Of a DNA stretch of 64,000 bases, positions 34,408 to 43,900 are shown in pieces. The notes under the pieces were generated by a model. It did no database searches. It saw only the letters and a list, made by a program, of their open reading frames with translations, and was not told the origin of the DNA. The DNA is taken from contig NZ_VUOH01000001.1 in the NCBI RefSeq assembly GCF_015390235.1, positions 372,001 through 436,000 on the forward strand. Reading direction: 5' to 3'. The translations under genes were made by a program, and so were the position numbers. Position 1 is the stretch's first letter. Every line of letters begins with the position of its first letter. The stretch comes from Quadrisphaera sp. INWT6 (GTDB lineage Bacteria > Actinomycetota > Actinomycetes > Actinomycetales > Quadrisphaeraceae).

Positions 34408-35457
34408 TCACCGGCCGGCTGCGGCCAGCTCCTCGCGGAGCAGGGCGGCCCCCGCGACCAGGGCGCTCATCTTCTCGTGCGCCACCGTCCGCGGCAGCGG
34501 CGCCATCCCGCAGTTGGTGCTGGGGACGAGCAGGTCCGCGTCGACGTAGGCGAGCGCCTTCCGGAGGGTGTCGGCGACCTCCTCCGGGGTCTCCACCTGG
34601 TGGCTCGCCACGTCGACGGCCCCGAGCATGACCCCCTTGCCGCGCAGCAGCTCGACCAGCTCGACCGGCACGTGCGAGTGGTGGCTCTCCAGCGAGACGA
34701 CGTCGATGCTGGACCGCTGCAGCAGCGGGAAGGACCGCTCGTACTGGCGCCACTCGTCCCCGAGCGTCGCCTTCCAGTCGTTGTTCGCCTTGATGCCGTA
34801 GCCGTAGCAGATGTGGACGACGGTCTGGGCGCGCAGCCCCTCCGCCGCCCGCTCCAGCGCCGCGACGCCCCAGTCGCGCACCTCGTCGTGGAAGACGTTG
34901 AACGCGGGCTCGTCGAACTGGATGACGTCGACCCCCGCCGCCTCGAGCTCGCGGGCCTCCTGGTTGAGGATGGTCGCGAACTCCCAGGCCAGCTTCTCGC
35001 GGCTGCGGTAGTGGCGGTCGTAGAGGGTGTCGACCATCGTCATCGGGCCGGGCAGCGCCCACTTGACCGGCCGGTCCGTCTGGCTGCGGAGGAACCTCGC
35101 GTCGTCGACGAAGACCGGCCGCTCGCGGCTCACGGCCCCGACCACGCTCGGCACGCTCGCGTCGTACCGGTCGCGGATCCGGACCGTCTCGCGCTGGGAG
35201 AAGTCGACGCCGGTCAGGTGCTCGATGAACGTGGTGACGAAGTGCTGGCGGGTCTGCTCGCCGTCGCTCACGACGTCGACGCCGCGGCGGTGCTGCTCCT
35301 GGACGACGGCGCGCAGCGCGTCCTGCTTGCCCTCGGCGAGGGCCTCGCCGTCGAGCCTCCAGGGCGACCAGAGGGTCTCCGGCTGGGCGAGCCAGGACGG
35401 CTTGGGCAGGCTGCCGACGATCGACGTCGGGAGGGTCGTGCTGGTGGTCGTGGTCAT
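34408..35457 (-). CDS. mesD: MesD-type methionine synthase (MetE core domain only)
   Basis: 349 residues, matching only the C-terminal catalytic domain of cobalamin-independent methionine synthase. LPTSIVGSLPKPSW, VSDGEQTRQHF, KWALPGPMTMVDTLYDRHY, VIQFDEPAF, HICYGYG (zinc His/Cys) and PSTNCGMAPL (zinc Cys) are all visible. The folate-binding N-terminal domain is missing. The gene upstream is DUF1852 (MesX), the partner reported for MesD, which forms methionine without the folate-binding MetE domain and needs oxygen. ATG 35457 is chosen; GTG 35472 overlaps the mesX stop. Confidence 0.88.
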   Translation of the reverse strand: MTTTTSTTLPTSIVGSLPKPSWLAQPETLWSPWRLDGEALAEGKQDALRAVVQEQHRRGVDVVSDGEQTRQHFVTTFIEHLTGVDFSQRETVRIRDRYDASVPSVVGAVSRERPVFVDDARFLRSQTDRPVKWALPGPMTMVDTLYDRHYRSREKLAWEFATILNQEARELEAAGVDVIQFDEPAFNVFHDEVRDWGVAALERAAEGLRAQTVVHICYGYGIKANNDWKATLGDEWRQYERSFPLLQRSSIDVVSLESHHSHVPVELVELLRGKGVMLGAVDVASHQVETPEEVADTLRKALAYVDADLLVPSTNCGMAPLPRTVAHEKMSALVAGAALLREELAAAGR

Positions 35458-35468
35458 GGTCGTGGTCC

Positions 35469-36476
35469 TCACACCCCTGCGGTCCGGACGGCGGTCGCCC
35501 GGCAGCCCGCGACCCACTGCTCGAGCACGTCGCGGTGCGGCTCCACGAAGTGCTCCTCGGTGAACCGCCCCTGCGTGACGGCGAGCCGGCTGCGCTCGTC
35601 ACGGTCGTAGTCGACCTGCGGGCGCGAGAAGTCCTCGTGCGCCAGGCTCGGCCGGTAGGTGTGCCCCGCGGCCGAGTTCGCGCTGTAGATCTCCGGCCGG
35701 TAGATTTTCTGGAACGCCTCCATCGTGGCCACGGTGCTGGCGAGCTGCAGGTTCGTGTAGTCGTTCAGCAGGTCACCCCGGGAGTAGAGGGCGAGCGGGG
35801 CGACGGCGCCGCGCGGCATGAAGCAGCGGACGCCGAGCCCCATCTTGGCGAAGTAGGCGTCGGTCAGGGAGGGCTCGTCCTGCTGGTACTCGACGCCGAG
35901 GACGGGGTGGTGGTTCGCGGTCCGGCGGTAGGTGCGGCTCGTCGAGACGCTGATGCAGACCACCGGCTGCTGCGCGAACCGCTCCCGGTAGGTGCCGGAC
36001 TCGAGGAACTCCTGGAACAGCGCGCCGTGCAGGTCGCCGAAGTCGTCGGGGAGGGCGGCCCCGGCCCCGCCCGCGCCCAGCGCGGGCAGCCGCACGCTGA
36101 AGTCGTAGTCGCGGACGTACGACGAGAAGTTGTTGCCGACGGTCCCGTGGCGCCGCTCGCCCGTCCACCGGTCGAGGACGTGCAGGTCGAGCACCTCGAA
36201 GAGCGGGAACCGCCGGCCCTCGGCGTCGGCGGTGAAGGCCAGCTCGACGGAGACGATGTCGGCCTCGACCGCGTAGCGGTCGCGCTCGGGGTTGTCCCAG
36301 TCGACGAGGTCGTTGAACCGGCGGTCGATCATCGTCAGCGCCCGGCGGAGGTTCTGCCGCCGGTGCTCCCCCCGGGCCAGGTTGGCGAAGTTCGTGGTGA
36401 TCCGGGAGCTGCTCGACGGCTCGTAGTCCTCGTCGAAGCGGGTGGTGGTCACGCTGAACTCGAACGCTGCTCCCAT
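35469..36476 (-). CDS. mesX: MesX (DUF1852) partner of MesD
   Basis: 335 residues. The sequence (FEFSVTTTRFDEDYEPSSSS, RITTNFANLARG, NLRRALTMIDRRFND) is the DUF1852 family. Members are found beside MetE-core genes and are required for methionine formation by MesD in aerobic bacteria; the chemistry of the methyl donor is not settled. Charged and aromatic residues are abundant, with no membrane segment. It is divergent from a LysR gene and 11 nt upstream of mesD, forming a two-gene operon. Confidence 0.9.
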   Translation of the reverse strand: MGAAFEFSVTTTRFDEDYEPSSSSRITTNFANLARGEHRRQNLRRALTMIDRRFNDLVDWDNPERDRYAVEADIVSVELAFTADAEGRRFPLFEVLDLHVLDRWTGERRHGTVGNNFSSYVRDYDFSVRLPALGAGGAGAALPDDFGDLHGALFQEFLESGTYRERFAQQPVVCISVSTSRTYRRTANHHPVLGVEYQQDEPSLTDAYFAKMGLGVRCFMPRGAVAPLALYSRGDLLNDYTNLQLASTVATMEAFQKIYRPEIYSANSAAGHTYRPSLAHEDFSRPQVDYDRDERSRLAVTQGRFTEEHFVEPHRDVLEQWVAGCRATAVRTAGV

Positions 36477-36538
36477 GGCGGCCGCTCCAGGCTCTGTCCG
36501 GCCGTGCCGGTGTGGTCGTCGGGGTCTCATCGTGCGGG

Positions 36539-36554
36539 TGATCAGCGGTCATCA
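36539..36554. promoter_or_regulatory. Candidate LysR operator between mesX and lysR
   Basis: TGAT-N8-ATCA lies in the 118-bp divergent promoter region, just upstream of the lysR -10. The local sequence is less G+C-rich than its surroundings. Binding by the adjacent LysR protein is inferred. Confidence 0.4.
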
Positions 36555-36582
36555 GGTAATACGACACGGGGATGGCCCGCTA

Positions 36583-36588
36583 TAGACT
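36583..36588 (+). promoter_or_regulatory. -10 hexamer TAGACT for leaderless lysR mRNA
   Basis: TAGACT ends 6 nt before the GTG at 36595. No Shine-Dalgarno is present. Confidence 0.6.
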
Positions 36589-36594
36589 CTTCCT

Positions 36595-37569
36595 GTGGCA
36601 CGGCGGTCGAACGGGGTGACGCTGCAGCAGCTGGCGTCCTTCATCGAGGTCGCTGCGGAGGGTTCGATCAGCGCCGCGGCCGACCTCCTCTACGTCGCCC
36701 AGCCGACGCTGTCGGCGGCCATGAAGGAGCTCGAGGCGCGCGTGGGCCGGACCCTCCTCGTCCGGTCGGCCCGTGGGGTCGCGCTCACCCCCGACGGGGT
36801 GGAGTTCCTCGGCTACGCCCGCCAGGTGGTCGAGCAGGTCGCGCTGCTCGAGCAGCGCTACCTCGGCGGTCCGCCGTCGCGGCGGCTGCTCGGGGTGTCG
36901 ACGCAGCACTACTCGTTCGCCGTCGACGCGTTCGTCCGCACGGTCCGGCGCACGGAGGGCGCGGAGTACGAGTTCTCCCTGAGGGAGACCCGCACCTGGG
37001 ACATCATCGAGGACGTCCGCACGCTGCGCAGCGACCTGGGGATCATCTACCGCAACGACTTCAACCGCGACGTGATCGCCAAGCTGCTGCGCGACTCCGG
37101 GCTCGAGTTCCGGCCCCTCTTCATCGCCCGGCCCCACATCTTCGTCTCCCGGACGAACCCGCTCGCGGCCAAGGAGCGCGTGACCCTGGCGGACCTGGCC
37201 GACCTGCCGCGCCTGGCCTTCGACCAGGGGACGAACAACTCCTTCTACTTCGCCGAGGAGATCCTCTCCACCCTGTCGAGCGCACGGGAGGTCCGCGTCT
37301 CCGACCGCGCGACGATCTTCAACCTGATGATCGGGCTCGACGGCTACACGATCTCGACGGGCATCGTCAGCGACGACCTGGACCCGGCGATCACCGCCGT
37401 CCCGCTCGACGTCGACGAGCGCATCGAGATCGGCTGGATCGGCCACTCCGCCATCCCCCTCACCGACCTGGCGCAGCGCTACCTCGACGAGGTGCGGGCC
37501 GTGGTCTCCGGCTTCGGCGTCGCGCTCCTGGACGACGACCACGGTCGGCGGACGAGGACGAGCGGCTGA
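36595..37569 (+). CDS. LysR-family regulator of the mes operon
   Basis: 324 residues. The helix-turn-helix is clear (SFIEVAAEGSISAAADLLYV, then QPTLSAAMKELEAR), followed by an effector domain. It is divergent from mesX-mesD, so it probably controls methionine synthesis genes, perhaps responding to homocysteine or methionine by analogy with MetR. Residues of the effector pocket cannot be assigned. The adnA gene follows on the same strand after a short tandem repeat. Confidence 0.9.
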   Translation: MARRSNGVTLQQLASFIEVAAEGSISAAADLLYVAQPTLSAAMKELEARVGRTLLVRSARGVALTPDGVEFLGYARQVVEQVALLEQRYLGGPPSRRLLGVSTQHYSFAVDAFVRTVRRTEGAEYEFSLRETRTWDIIEDVRTLRSDLGIIYRNDFNRDVIAKLLRDSGLEFRPLFIARPHIFVSRTNPLAAKERVTLADLADLPRLAFDQGTNNSFYFAEEILSTLSSAREVRVSDRATIFNLMIGLDGYTISTGIVSDDLDPAITAVPLDVDERIEIGWIGHSAIPLTDLAQRYLDEVRAVVSGFGVALLDDDHGRRTRTSG

Positions 37570-37603
37570 CCGGGCCGACCGGGCCGACCGGGCCGACCGG
37601 GCT
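37568..37603. repeat. Four 9-bp tandem repeats after lysR
   Basis: GACCGGGCC is repeated four times, the last with one change. The array begins within the lysR stop codon and ends 27 nt before adnA. Confidence 0.85.
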
Positions 37604-37630
37604 GTCGGTGGGGCGTGGCACGGTCCTGCC

Positions 37631-40600
37631 ATGACCGCCGTCGCCGCCCCGCGCTTCGTGCGCGGTGCGCCGTCGGTGTCGACGGCTGCCCCCGCCCCGC
37701 CCGCGCTCGACGCCGTGCAGCGCCGCGTCGCCGAGCACCCGGTGGGCGGCGGACCGCTCGTCGTCCTCGGCGCCCCGGGCACCGGCAAGACGACGGCGCT
37801 GCTGGAGGCGCTGGTCACCCGGGTCGAGCGCGACGGCGCCGACCCCTCCTCCCTGCTGGTGCTCGCCCCGTCGCGCCGGGCGGCGGCCGGGCTGCGAGAC
37901 CGGGTCAGCTCGCGGCTGGGCCGCACCACGACCGAGGCCCTGGTGCGCACGCCCGCCTCCCTGGCCTGGGCCCTGCTGCGCCGGGCCGCGCTGGTGTCCG
38001 GGGGGCCGGCGCCGCGGCTGCTCACCGGCCCGGAGCAGGACCAGGTGCTCGCCGAGCTGCTCCGCGGCCACGAGGAGGGCGACGCGCCCGGCCCGCCGTG
38101 GCCCGACGACGTCCCCGCCGCCGTGCGCGGCGTGCCGGCCTTCCGCGGCGAGCTGCGCGACCTGCTGATGCGGGCGCTGGAGCGCGGCGTCGACCCGGCC
38201 CGGCTCTCGCACCTGGCAAAGGCGCACCGCCGGCCCACCTGGCGCGCCGCGGCCGCCGTGCTGGCGGAGTACCTGCAGGTCACGGCCCTCGCGAGCCCCG
38301 GTGCGCACGACCCGGCCGCCATCGTCCACGACGCCTGCGCCGCGCTGCGCGCCGACCCGGCGCTCCTCGCGGCGGAGCGCGCGCGCCTGGCGCTGGTGGC
38401 CGTCGACGACCACCACGAGTCCACCGCCGCCACCGCCGAGCTGCTCGACCTGCTGGTCGGCCGCGGCGGTGACGTGCTGCTGCTCGGAGACCCCGACGCC
38501 ACCACCACGACCTTCCGCGGCGGCGACCCGACCCTTCTCGCCGGCGCCGCGGAGCGCTTCGCCGGGCCCGGCGGGCCGGCGCCGGTGGCCGTGCTGCCCA
38601 CCCGGTGGCGGTCCAGCCGTGCGGTCGCCGCCGCCTCGGTGCGGGTCGCGGCGCGCACCGGCAGCGTCGGAGCCGTTGCCCAGCGCGACGCCGACCCCGC
38701 CGCCACCGCCGAGGACGGCGCGGTCGAGGCGCACCTGCTGCCCACCCCCGCGCAGGAGGCCGCGCTGGTGGCCGCGCTGCTGCGCGAGGAGCACGTCCGC
38801 GAGGGCACGCCGTGGGGTGCGATGGCGGTGGTGGTCCGCAGCGCCGGCGGCACGGGGGCGCTGCGGCGCGAGCTGGGCCGCGCCGGCGTCCCGGTGGTGG
38901 TCCCGCCCGCCGAGGTGCCCGTGCGCGCCGAGCCGGCGGTCGTGCCGCTGCTGGTGGCGCTGCGCCTGGTCCTGGCGGAGGAGGGCGAGGTCTCCGTCGA
39001 CGACGTGCTCGCCCTGCTCGCCCCTCCCGTCGGCGGCGCCGACCCGCTGGCCCTGCGCCGGCTGCGCCAGGTGCTCCTGGCCGCCGAGCGCGCCGCGCCC
39101 CCGGAGAGCGGCCGGCGCAGCAGCGACGCGCTCCTCGTCGACGCCGTCCTCCACCCCGAGCGCTGGCCCGACCTCCCCGCGCGCGCGGCCCGCCCGGCGC
39201 GCCACGTCGCCTCGGTGCTCGCGGCCGGCCGCGCGGCCGCGCAGGCGGGCGGCAGCGCGGAGGAGGTGCTCTGGGCGCTGTGGGCCACCACCGGTCTCGC
39301 CGAGCGGTGGCGCCACCGAGCGCTCGCGGCGCCCTCCGCCTCCGGGCTGGGGGCGGAGTCGGCGGGGGCCCTGGCCGACCGCGACCTCGACGCCGTCGTC
39401 GCCCTCTTCGACGCGGCCTCGCGCTACGAGGAGCGCGAGCCCGGCTCGCCGCCGCAGCGCTTCCTGGAGCACCTGCAGGCCCAGGACGTGCCCGCCGACA
39501 CCCTCGCCGCCCGCGCCACGGGCGCCGGGGCCGTCGAGCTGCTGACCCCCACGGCCGCGGCCGGGCGCGAGTGGGACGTGGTCGTCGTCCCCGGTCTGCA
39601 GGAGGGGGCCTGGCCCGACACGCGCCTGCGCGGGTCGCTGCTGGGCGCCCCGGAGCTGGCCGACGTCCTGGCCGGGCGCCTGTCCGCCGACGAGCAGGTG
39701 GCCGCCGCGGCGGCCGCGGCGGCGGCCCGCCGGCAGGTCCTGGATGACGAGCACCGCCTGCTGCAGGTCGCGGTCTCCCGCGCCCGGCGCCGCCTGGTGG
39801 TGACCGCGGTGCGCAGCGAGGACGAGCGCCCCTCGCCCTTCGTCGACCTCGTCTGCCCGCCGGAGGCACCGGCCGAGGGCGGGCCGGACGCCGCCGCTGA
39901 CACCGAGCGCCCGCTCAGCAGCGTGCCCCGGGCCACGTCGCTGCCGGCGCTCGTGGCCGAGCTGCGCTCGGTGCTGCTGGTGCCCGTCGGCGCCCGCGAC
40001 GGCACCGGCGCCGTGGTCGACGAGGCGCGCCGGGCCGACGCCGCGACGGCCCTGGCGCGCCTGGCCGCCGCCGGCGTCCCGGGCGCCGACCCGCGCGACT
40101 GGTACGGCCTGCCCCCGGTCTCCGACGAGCGGCCCCTGCGCGACCCCGAGCAGCCGGTGCCGGTCAGCCCGTCGGCGGTGGAGTCGTTCGGGCGCTGCGG
40201 GCTGCGCTGGCTGCTGGAGAGCAGCGGCGGCCGCCCCGCCGACTCGCTGCAGCAGGGCGTCGGCAACCTGGTCCACCGCATCGGCCAGGAGCTGCCCGAG
40301 GGCAGCCTCGCGGAGATGACCGCCCGCCTCGACGAGCTGTGGCCGACGCTCGGGCTGCCCGACACGTGGGTGGGCCAGCGGGAGCGCCGCAAGGCCGAGC
40401 GGATGGTGCGGATGCTCGCCGCGTACGTGCTCGACGCGCGCACGGCCGGGCGCTCGCTCGCCGGGGTCGAGGTGGAGGTCGACGCCGCCATCGGTCGGGC
40501 CCTGGTCAGGGGCCGCCTGGACCGGCTGGAGCGCGAGCCCGACGGCTCGCTGCGCGTGGTCGACCTGAAGACCGGCAAGCGGGCGCCGAAGGCCGACGAG

Positions 40601-40903
40601 CTCGACGCCCACCCGCAGCTGGGGCTCTACCAGGCCGTCGTCGACTCGGGCGCCCTCGGCGAGGGCGAGCGCAGCGGTGGCGCGGCGCTCGTCCAGCTCG
40701 GCGGCACGCGCGCCAAGCCGGGCGTGCAGGCGCAGCCGCCGCTGGCCGACGCCGCCGACCCGGCCTGGGCGCACGACCTGCTGCAGCGCACCGCCGACGG
40801 CATGGCGGCCAGCGCCTTCGACGCCGTCGCCAACGACCTCTGCTCGACGTGCCCCGTGCGCACGAGCTGCCCGCTGCGTCCCGAGGGCGGGTGCGTGCGG
40901 TGA
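37631..40903 (+). CDS. adnA: AdnA-like helicase-nuclease subunit
   Basis: 1090 residues. A UvrD-like core has Walker A LGAPGTGKTTALLEAL, a degenerate motif II (LVAVDDHHEST), the GREWDVVVVPGLQEGAWPD motif and VAVSRARRRLVV. The C-terminal RecB-type nuclease shows GRLDRLE, VVDLKTGKRAP and Fe-S cysteines (FGRCGLRWLL, then CSTCPVRTSC). With AdnB it forms the actinobacterial double-strand-break resection motor-nuclease. The gene overlaps adnB by 4 nt. A weak -10-like CACGGT ends 6 nt before the ATG. Confidence 0.92.
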   Translation: MTAVAAPRFVRGAPSVSTAAPAPPALDAVQRRVAEHPVGGGPLVVLGAPGTGKTTALLEALVTRVERDGADPSSLLVLAPSRRAAAGLRDRVSSRLGRTTTEALVRTPASLAWALLRRAALVSGGPAPRLLTGPEQDQVLAELLRGHEEGDAPGPPWPDDVPAAVRGVPAFRGELRDLLMRALERGVDPARLSHLAKAHRRPTWRAAAAVLAEYLQVTALASPGAHDPAAIVHDACAALRADPALLAAERARLALVAVDDHHESTAATAELLDLLVGRGGDVLLLGDPDATTTTFRGGDPTLLAGAAERFAGPGGPAPVAVLPTRWRSSRAVAAASVRVAARTGSVGAVAQRDADPAATAEDGAVEAHLLPTPAQEAALVAALLREEHVREGTPWGAMAVVVRSAGGTGALRRELGRAGVPVVVPPAEVPVRAEPAVVPLLVALRLVLAEEGEVSVDDVLALLAPPVGGADPLALRRLRQVLLAAERAAPPESGRRSSDALLVDAVLHPERWPDLPARAARPARHVASVLAAGRAAAQAGGSAEEVLWALWATTGLAERWRHRALAAPSASGLGAESAGALADRDLDAVVALFDAASRYEEREPGSPPQRFLEHLQAQDVPADTLAARATGAGAVELLTPTAAAGREWDVVVVPGLQEGAWPDTRLRGSLLGAPELADVLAGRLSADEQVAAAAAAAAARRQVLDDEHRLLQVAVSRARRRLVVTAVRSEDERPSPFVDLVCPPEAPAEGGPDAAADTERPLSSVPRATSLPALVAELRSVLLVPVGARDGTGAVVDEARRADAATALARLAAAGVPGADPRDWYGLPPVSDERPLRDPEQPVPVSPSAVESFGRCGLRWLLESSGGRPADSLQQGVGNLVHRIGQELPEGSLAEMTARLDELWPTLGLPDTWVGQRERRKAERMVRMLAAYVLDARTAGRSLAGVEVEVDAAIGRALVRGRLDRLEREPDGSLRVVDLKTGKRAPKADELDAHPQLGLYQAVVDSGALGEGERSGGAALVQLGGTRAKPGVQAQPPLADAADPAWAHDLLQRTADGMAASAFDAVANDLCSTCPVRTSCPLRPEGGCVR

Positions 40904-43900
40904 CGCCGACGGCGACCACGGCGACGCCCCGGGTGCTCAGCGCGGCGGACATCGCCTCGGCGCTGGGCCAGCACCCGCCCACCCCCGAGCAGGCGGCCGT
41001 CATCGAGGCGCCGCTCGCGCCGCTGCTGGTGGTGGCCGGCGCGGGCTCGGGCAAGACCGAGACGATGGCGGCCCGCGTGGTGTGGCTCGTGGCCAACGGG
41101 CACGTGGAGCCCGACCGGGTGCTCGGCCTGACGTTCACGCGCAAGGCCGCCGGCGAGCTCGCCGAGCGGGTGCGCCTGCGCCTGGCGGCCCTCGACGCCG
41201 CCGGCCTGCTGCCCGTCCCCGGAGCCCCCGGCAGCGGCAGCGAGCAGGACGGCGGCGGGGACGGCGGGGGCGCGGTCCCCGCCGCGGCCTCCGGCAGCGA
41301 CGGCGCGCCGACGGTCGCGACCTACCACGCCTACGCCGCCGGCCTGGTCACCGACCACGGCCTGCGCATCGGTGTCGAGCCGCGCTCGCAGCTCGTCGGA
41401 CCCGCTGCTGCGTGGCAGCTGGCGGCCGACGTCGTCGACGCGGCCGACGGCGAGGGCGCCGACGGCCTGGGAGACCTCGACGCCGCGCCGTCCACGGTGG
41501 TCACCGCGGTGCTCGCCCTGGCGGGGGAGTGCGCGGAGCACCTGGTCGACGTCGACGCCGTCGAGGCGGTGCTCGCCGGGGTCCTGGCGCGGGTCGGGGC
41601 GCTGCCCGGCAAGCAGCCCGCCAAGGTGGCCGCGGCGCTGAGGGTGCTGGAGCAGCGGCGCCGGGTGCTGCCGCTGCTGCGGCGCTACGCCGAGCGCAAG
41701 CACGAGCTGGGCGTGCTCGACCACGGCGACCAGGTCCGCCTCGCGGCGCGCATCGCGGCCGAGGTGCCCGCGGTCGCCGCCCTGGAGCGCGCGCGCTGGG
41801 GCGTGGTGCTGCTCGACGAGTACCAGGACACCTCCACCGCCCAGGCCGAGCTGCTCTCCCGCCTCTTCGGCGGCGGGCACCCCGTCACGGCCGTCGGCGA
41901 CCCCCACCAGGCCATCTACGGCTGGCGCGGCGCGAGCGCCGGCGGCCTGCAGGCCTTTCCGACCCGGTTCCGGCGCTCCGACGGCGCCGCCGCCGCACAC
42001 CTCGCGCTGTCGACGAGCTGGCGCAACGACGTGGCCGTGCTCGACGCGGCCGCCGTCGTCGCGCAGCCGCTGCGCGCTGCCTCCCGTCTGCCGCTGCCCG
42101 TGCTGGGCCCCCGGCCCGGAGCCGGCCACGGGGAGGTCGAGGTGGCGTGGGCGCAGACGGCGGGGGAGGAGGCGGCGCTGCTCGCCGACCGGATCGCCGT
42201 CGTCTGGCACGGCGACGCCCGCCTCCCCGCCGACCAGCGCCGCACCGCCGCCGTGCTGTGCCGCGCCCGCTCGCAGTTCGCGCTGCTGGAGGAGGCGCTG
42301 TGCGCCCGCGGCGTGCCGGTCGAGGTGGTGGGCCTGGGCGGGCTGCTGCTGCGCCCCGAGGTCGTCGACGTGGTCTCGGCGCTGCGGGCCGTCGCCGACC
42401 CCACCCGCGGCGACGCCCTCATCCGCCTGCTCACCGGGCCCCGCTGGCGCCTCGGCGCCCGCGACCTGGCGGTGCTCGCCGCCTGGTCGAGGCGCCGCGC
42501 CACCTCGCGCCGCTCCCGCACGGACCAGGGCGTCGACGAGGCACCGCCGCCGGAGCTGGCCGAGGAGGCCAGCCTGGTCGACGCCGTCGACGACCCGCCC
42601 CCCGCCGACTGGGAGACCGCCGACGGCTCCCGCCTGTCCGACGCCGGGCGCGGGCGCGTCCGCGAGGCGGGCCTGCTGCTGCGCCGCCTGCGCGAGCTCG
42701 ACCTGCCGCTGGCGGACCTCGTCGTCGCCGTCGAGCGGGCCCTGCTGCTCGACGTCGAGCTGGCCGCGCGCGCGACCGCGAGCGGCAGCTCCGCGGCGGC
42801 CTCCCGCGCCGGGCTCGACGCGCTCGCGCAGGTCGCGGCGTCCTTCACCGAGACCGCCCGCGCTGGGGTCTCGCACCGCTCGTCGCTGCGGGCCTTCCTG
42901 TCGTGGCTGGCGCTCGCGGAGGAGCACGAGCACGGCCTGGACCAGGCCGCGGACGCCGACGAGCCCACCCCCGGCCTGTCCGACGGCGGCGAGGAGGGCA
43001 CCGAGCCCAGCCGCACCGCGGTGCAGCTGCTGACCGTGCACGCCTCGAAGGGCCTGGAGTGGGACGTCGTGGCCGTCGCCGGTCTCGCCGAGAACGGCTT
43101 CCCCACGCGCCCGCGCACGTCGCAGGGGTGGCTCTCGGGCCTCGGCGTGCTGCCGCACCCGCTGCGCGGTGACGCCGACTCCCTGCCCCACCTCGGGTGG
43201 GAGGCCGCGCTCGACGCGAAGGGCGCCGAGGCCGAGCGCGCCGCCTACGCGGAGCGCTGCGCCGAGGCCCACCGCGCCGAGGAGCGCCGCCTCGCCTACG
43301 TCGCGCTGACGCGGGCCCGCTCGCTGCTGCTGCTCACCGGGGCCTGGTGGGGCGGGGAGCGCAAGAAGGAGCGCCTCCCCTCGGCCTTCCTCGTCGAGGT
43401 GGTGGACCACCTGCGCGGCCGCGGCGACGGCGAGGTGCCGGAGCTGCCGCAGGCCCCGGAGGAGCCCGAGAACCCCGAGCTGCGCGAGCCCCGCCGCGCG
43501 ACCTGGCCCTTCGACCCGCTCGGCCCCCGCCGCCCCGCCCTGGAGGCCGCCGCCGAGGCCGTCCGCGAGGCGGCGGTCGCGCTCGCGCTCTCAGTCGCTG
43601 ACGAGGGTGACGAGACCCCCGGCGGTGCGGAGGAGCCCCCGGGCCGCGGCGGTCCCTGGGCCGACGAGGTCGAGGCGCTGCTGGCCGAGCGCGCCCGCGG
43701 CGACGCCGGGGGGAGCCCCGACGTGGAGCTGCCCGCCCACCTCTCGGCCTCCCGGCTGGTGCAGCTGGCCTCCGACCCGGAGGCCCTCGCCCTCGCGGTC
43801 CGCCGCCCGGTGCCGGTGCAGCCGCGCGTCGCGACCCGCCGCGGGGTCGCGTTCCACGCCTGGCTGGAGGAGAGGTTCCGCTCCGCGGCGCTGCTCGACC

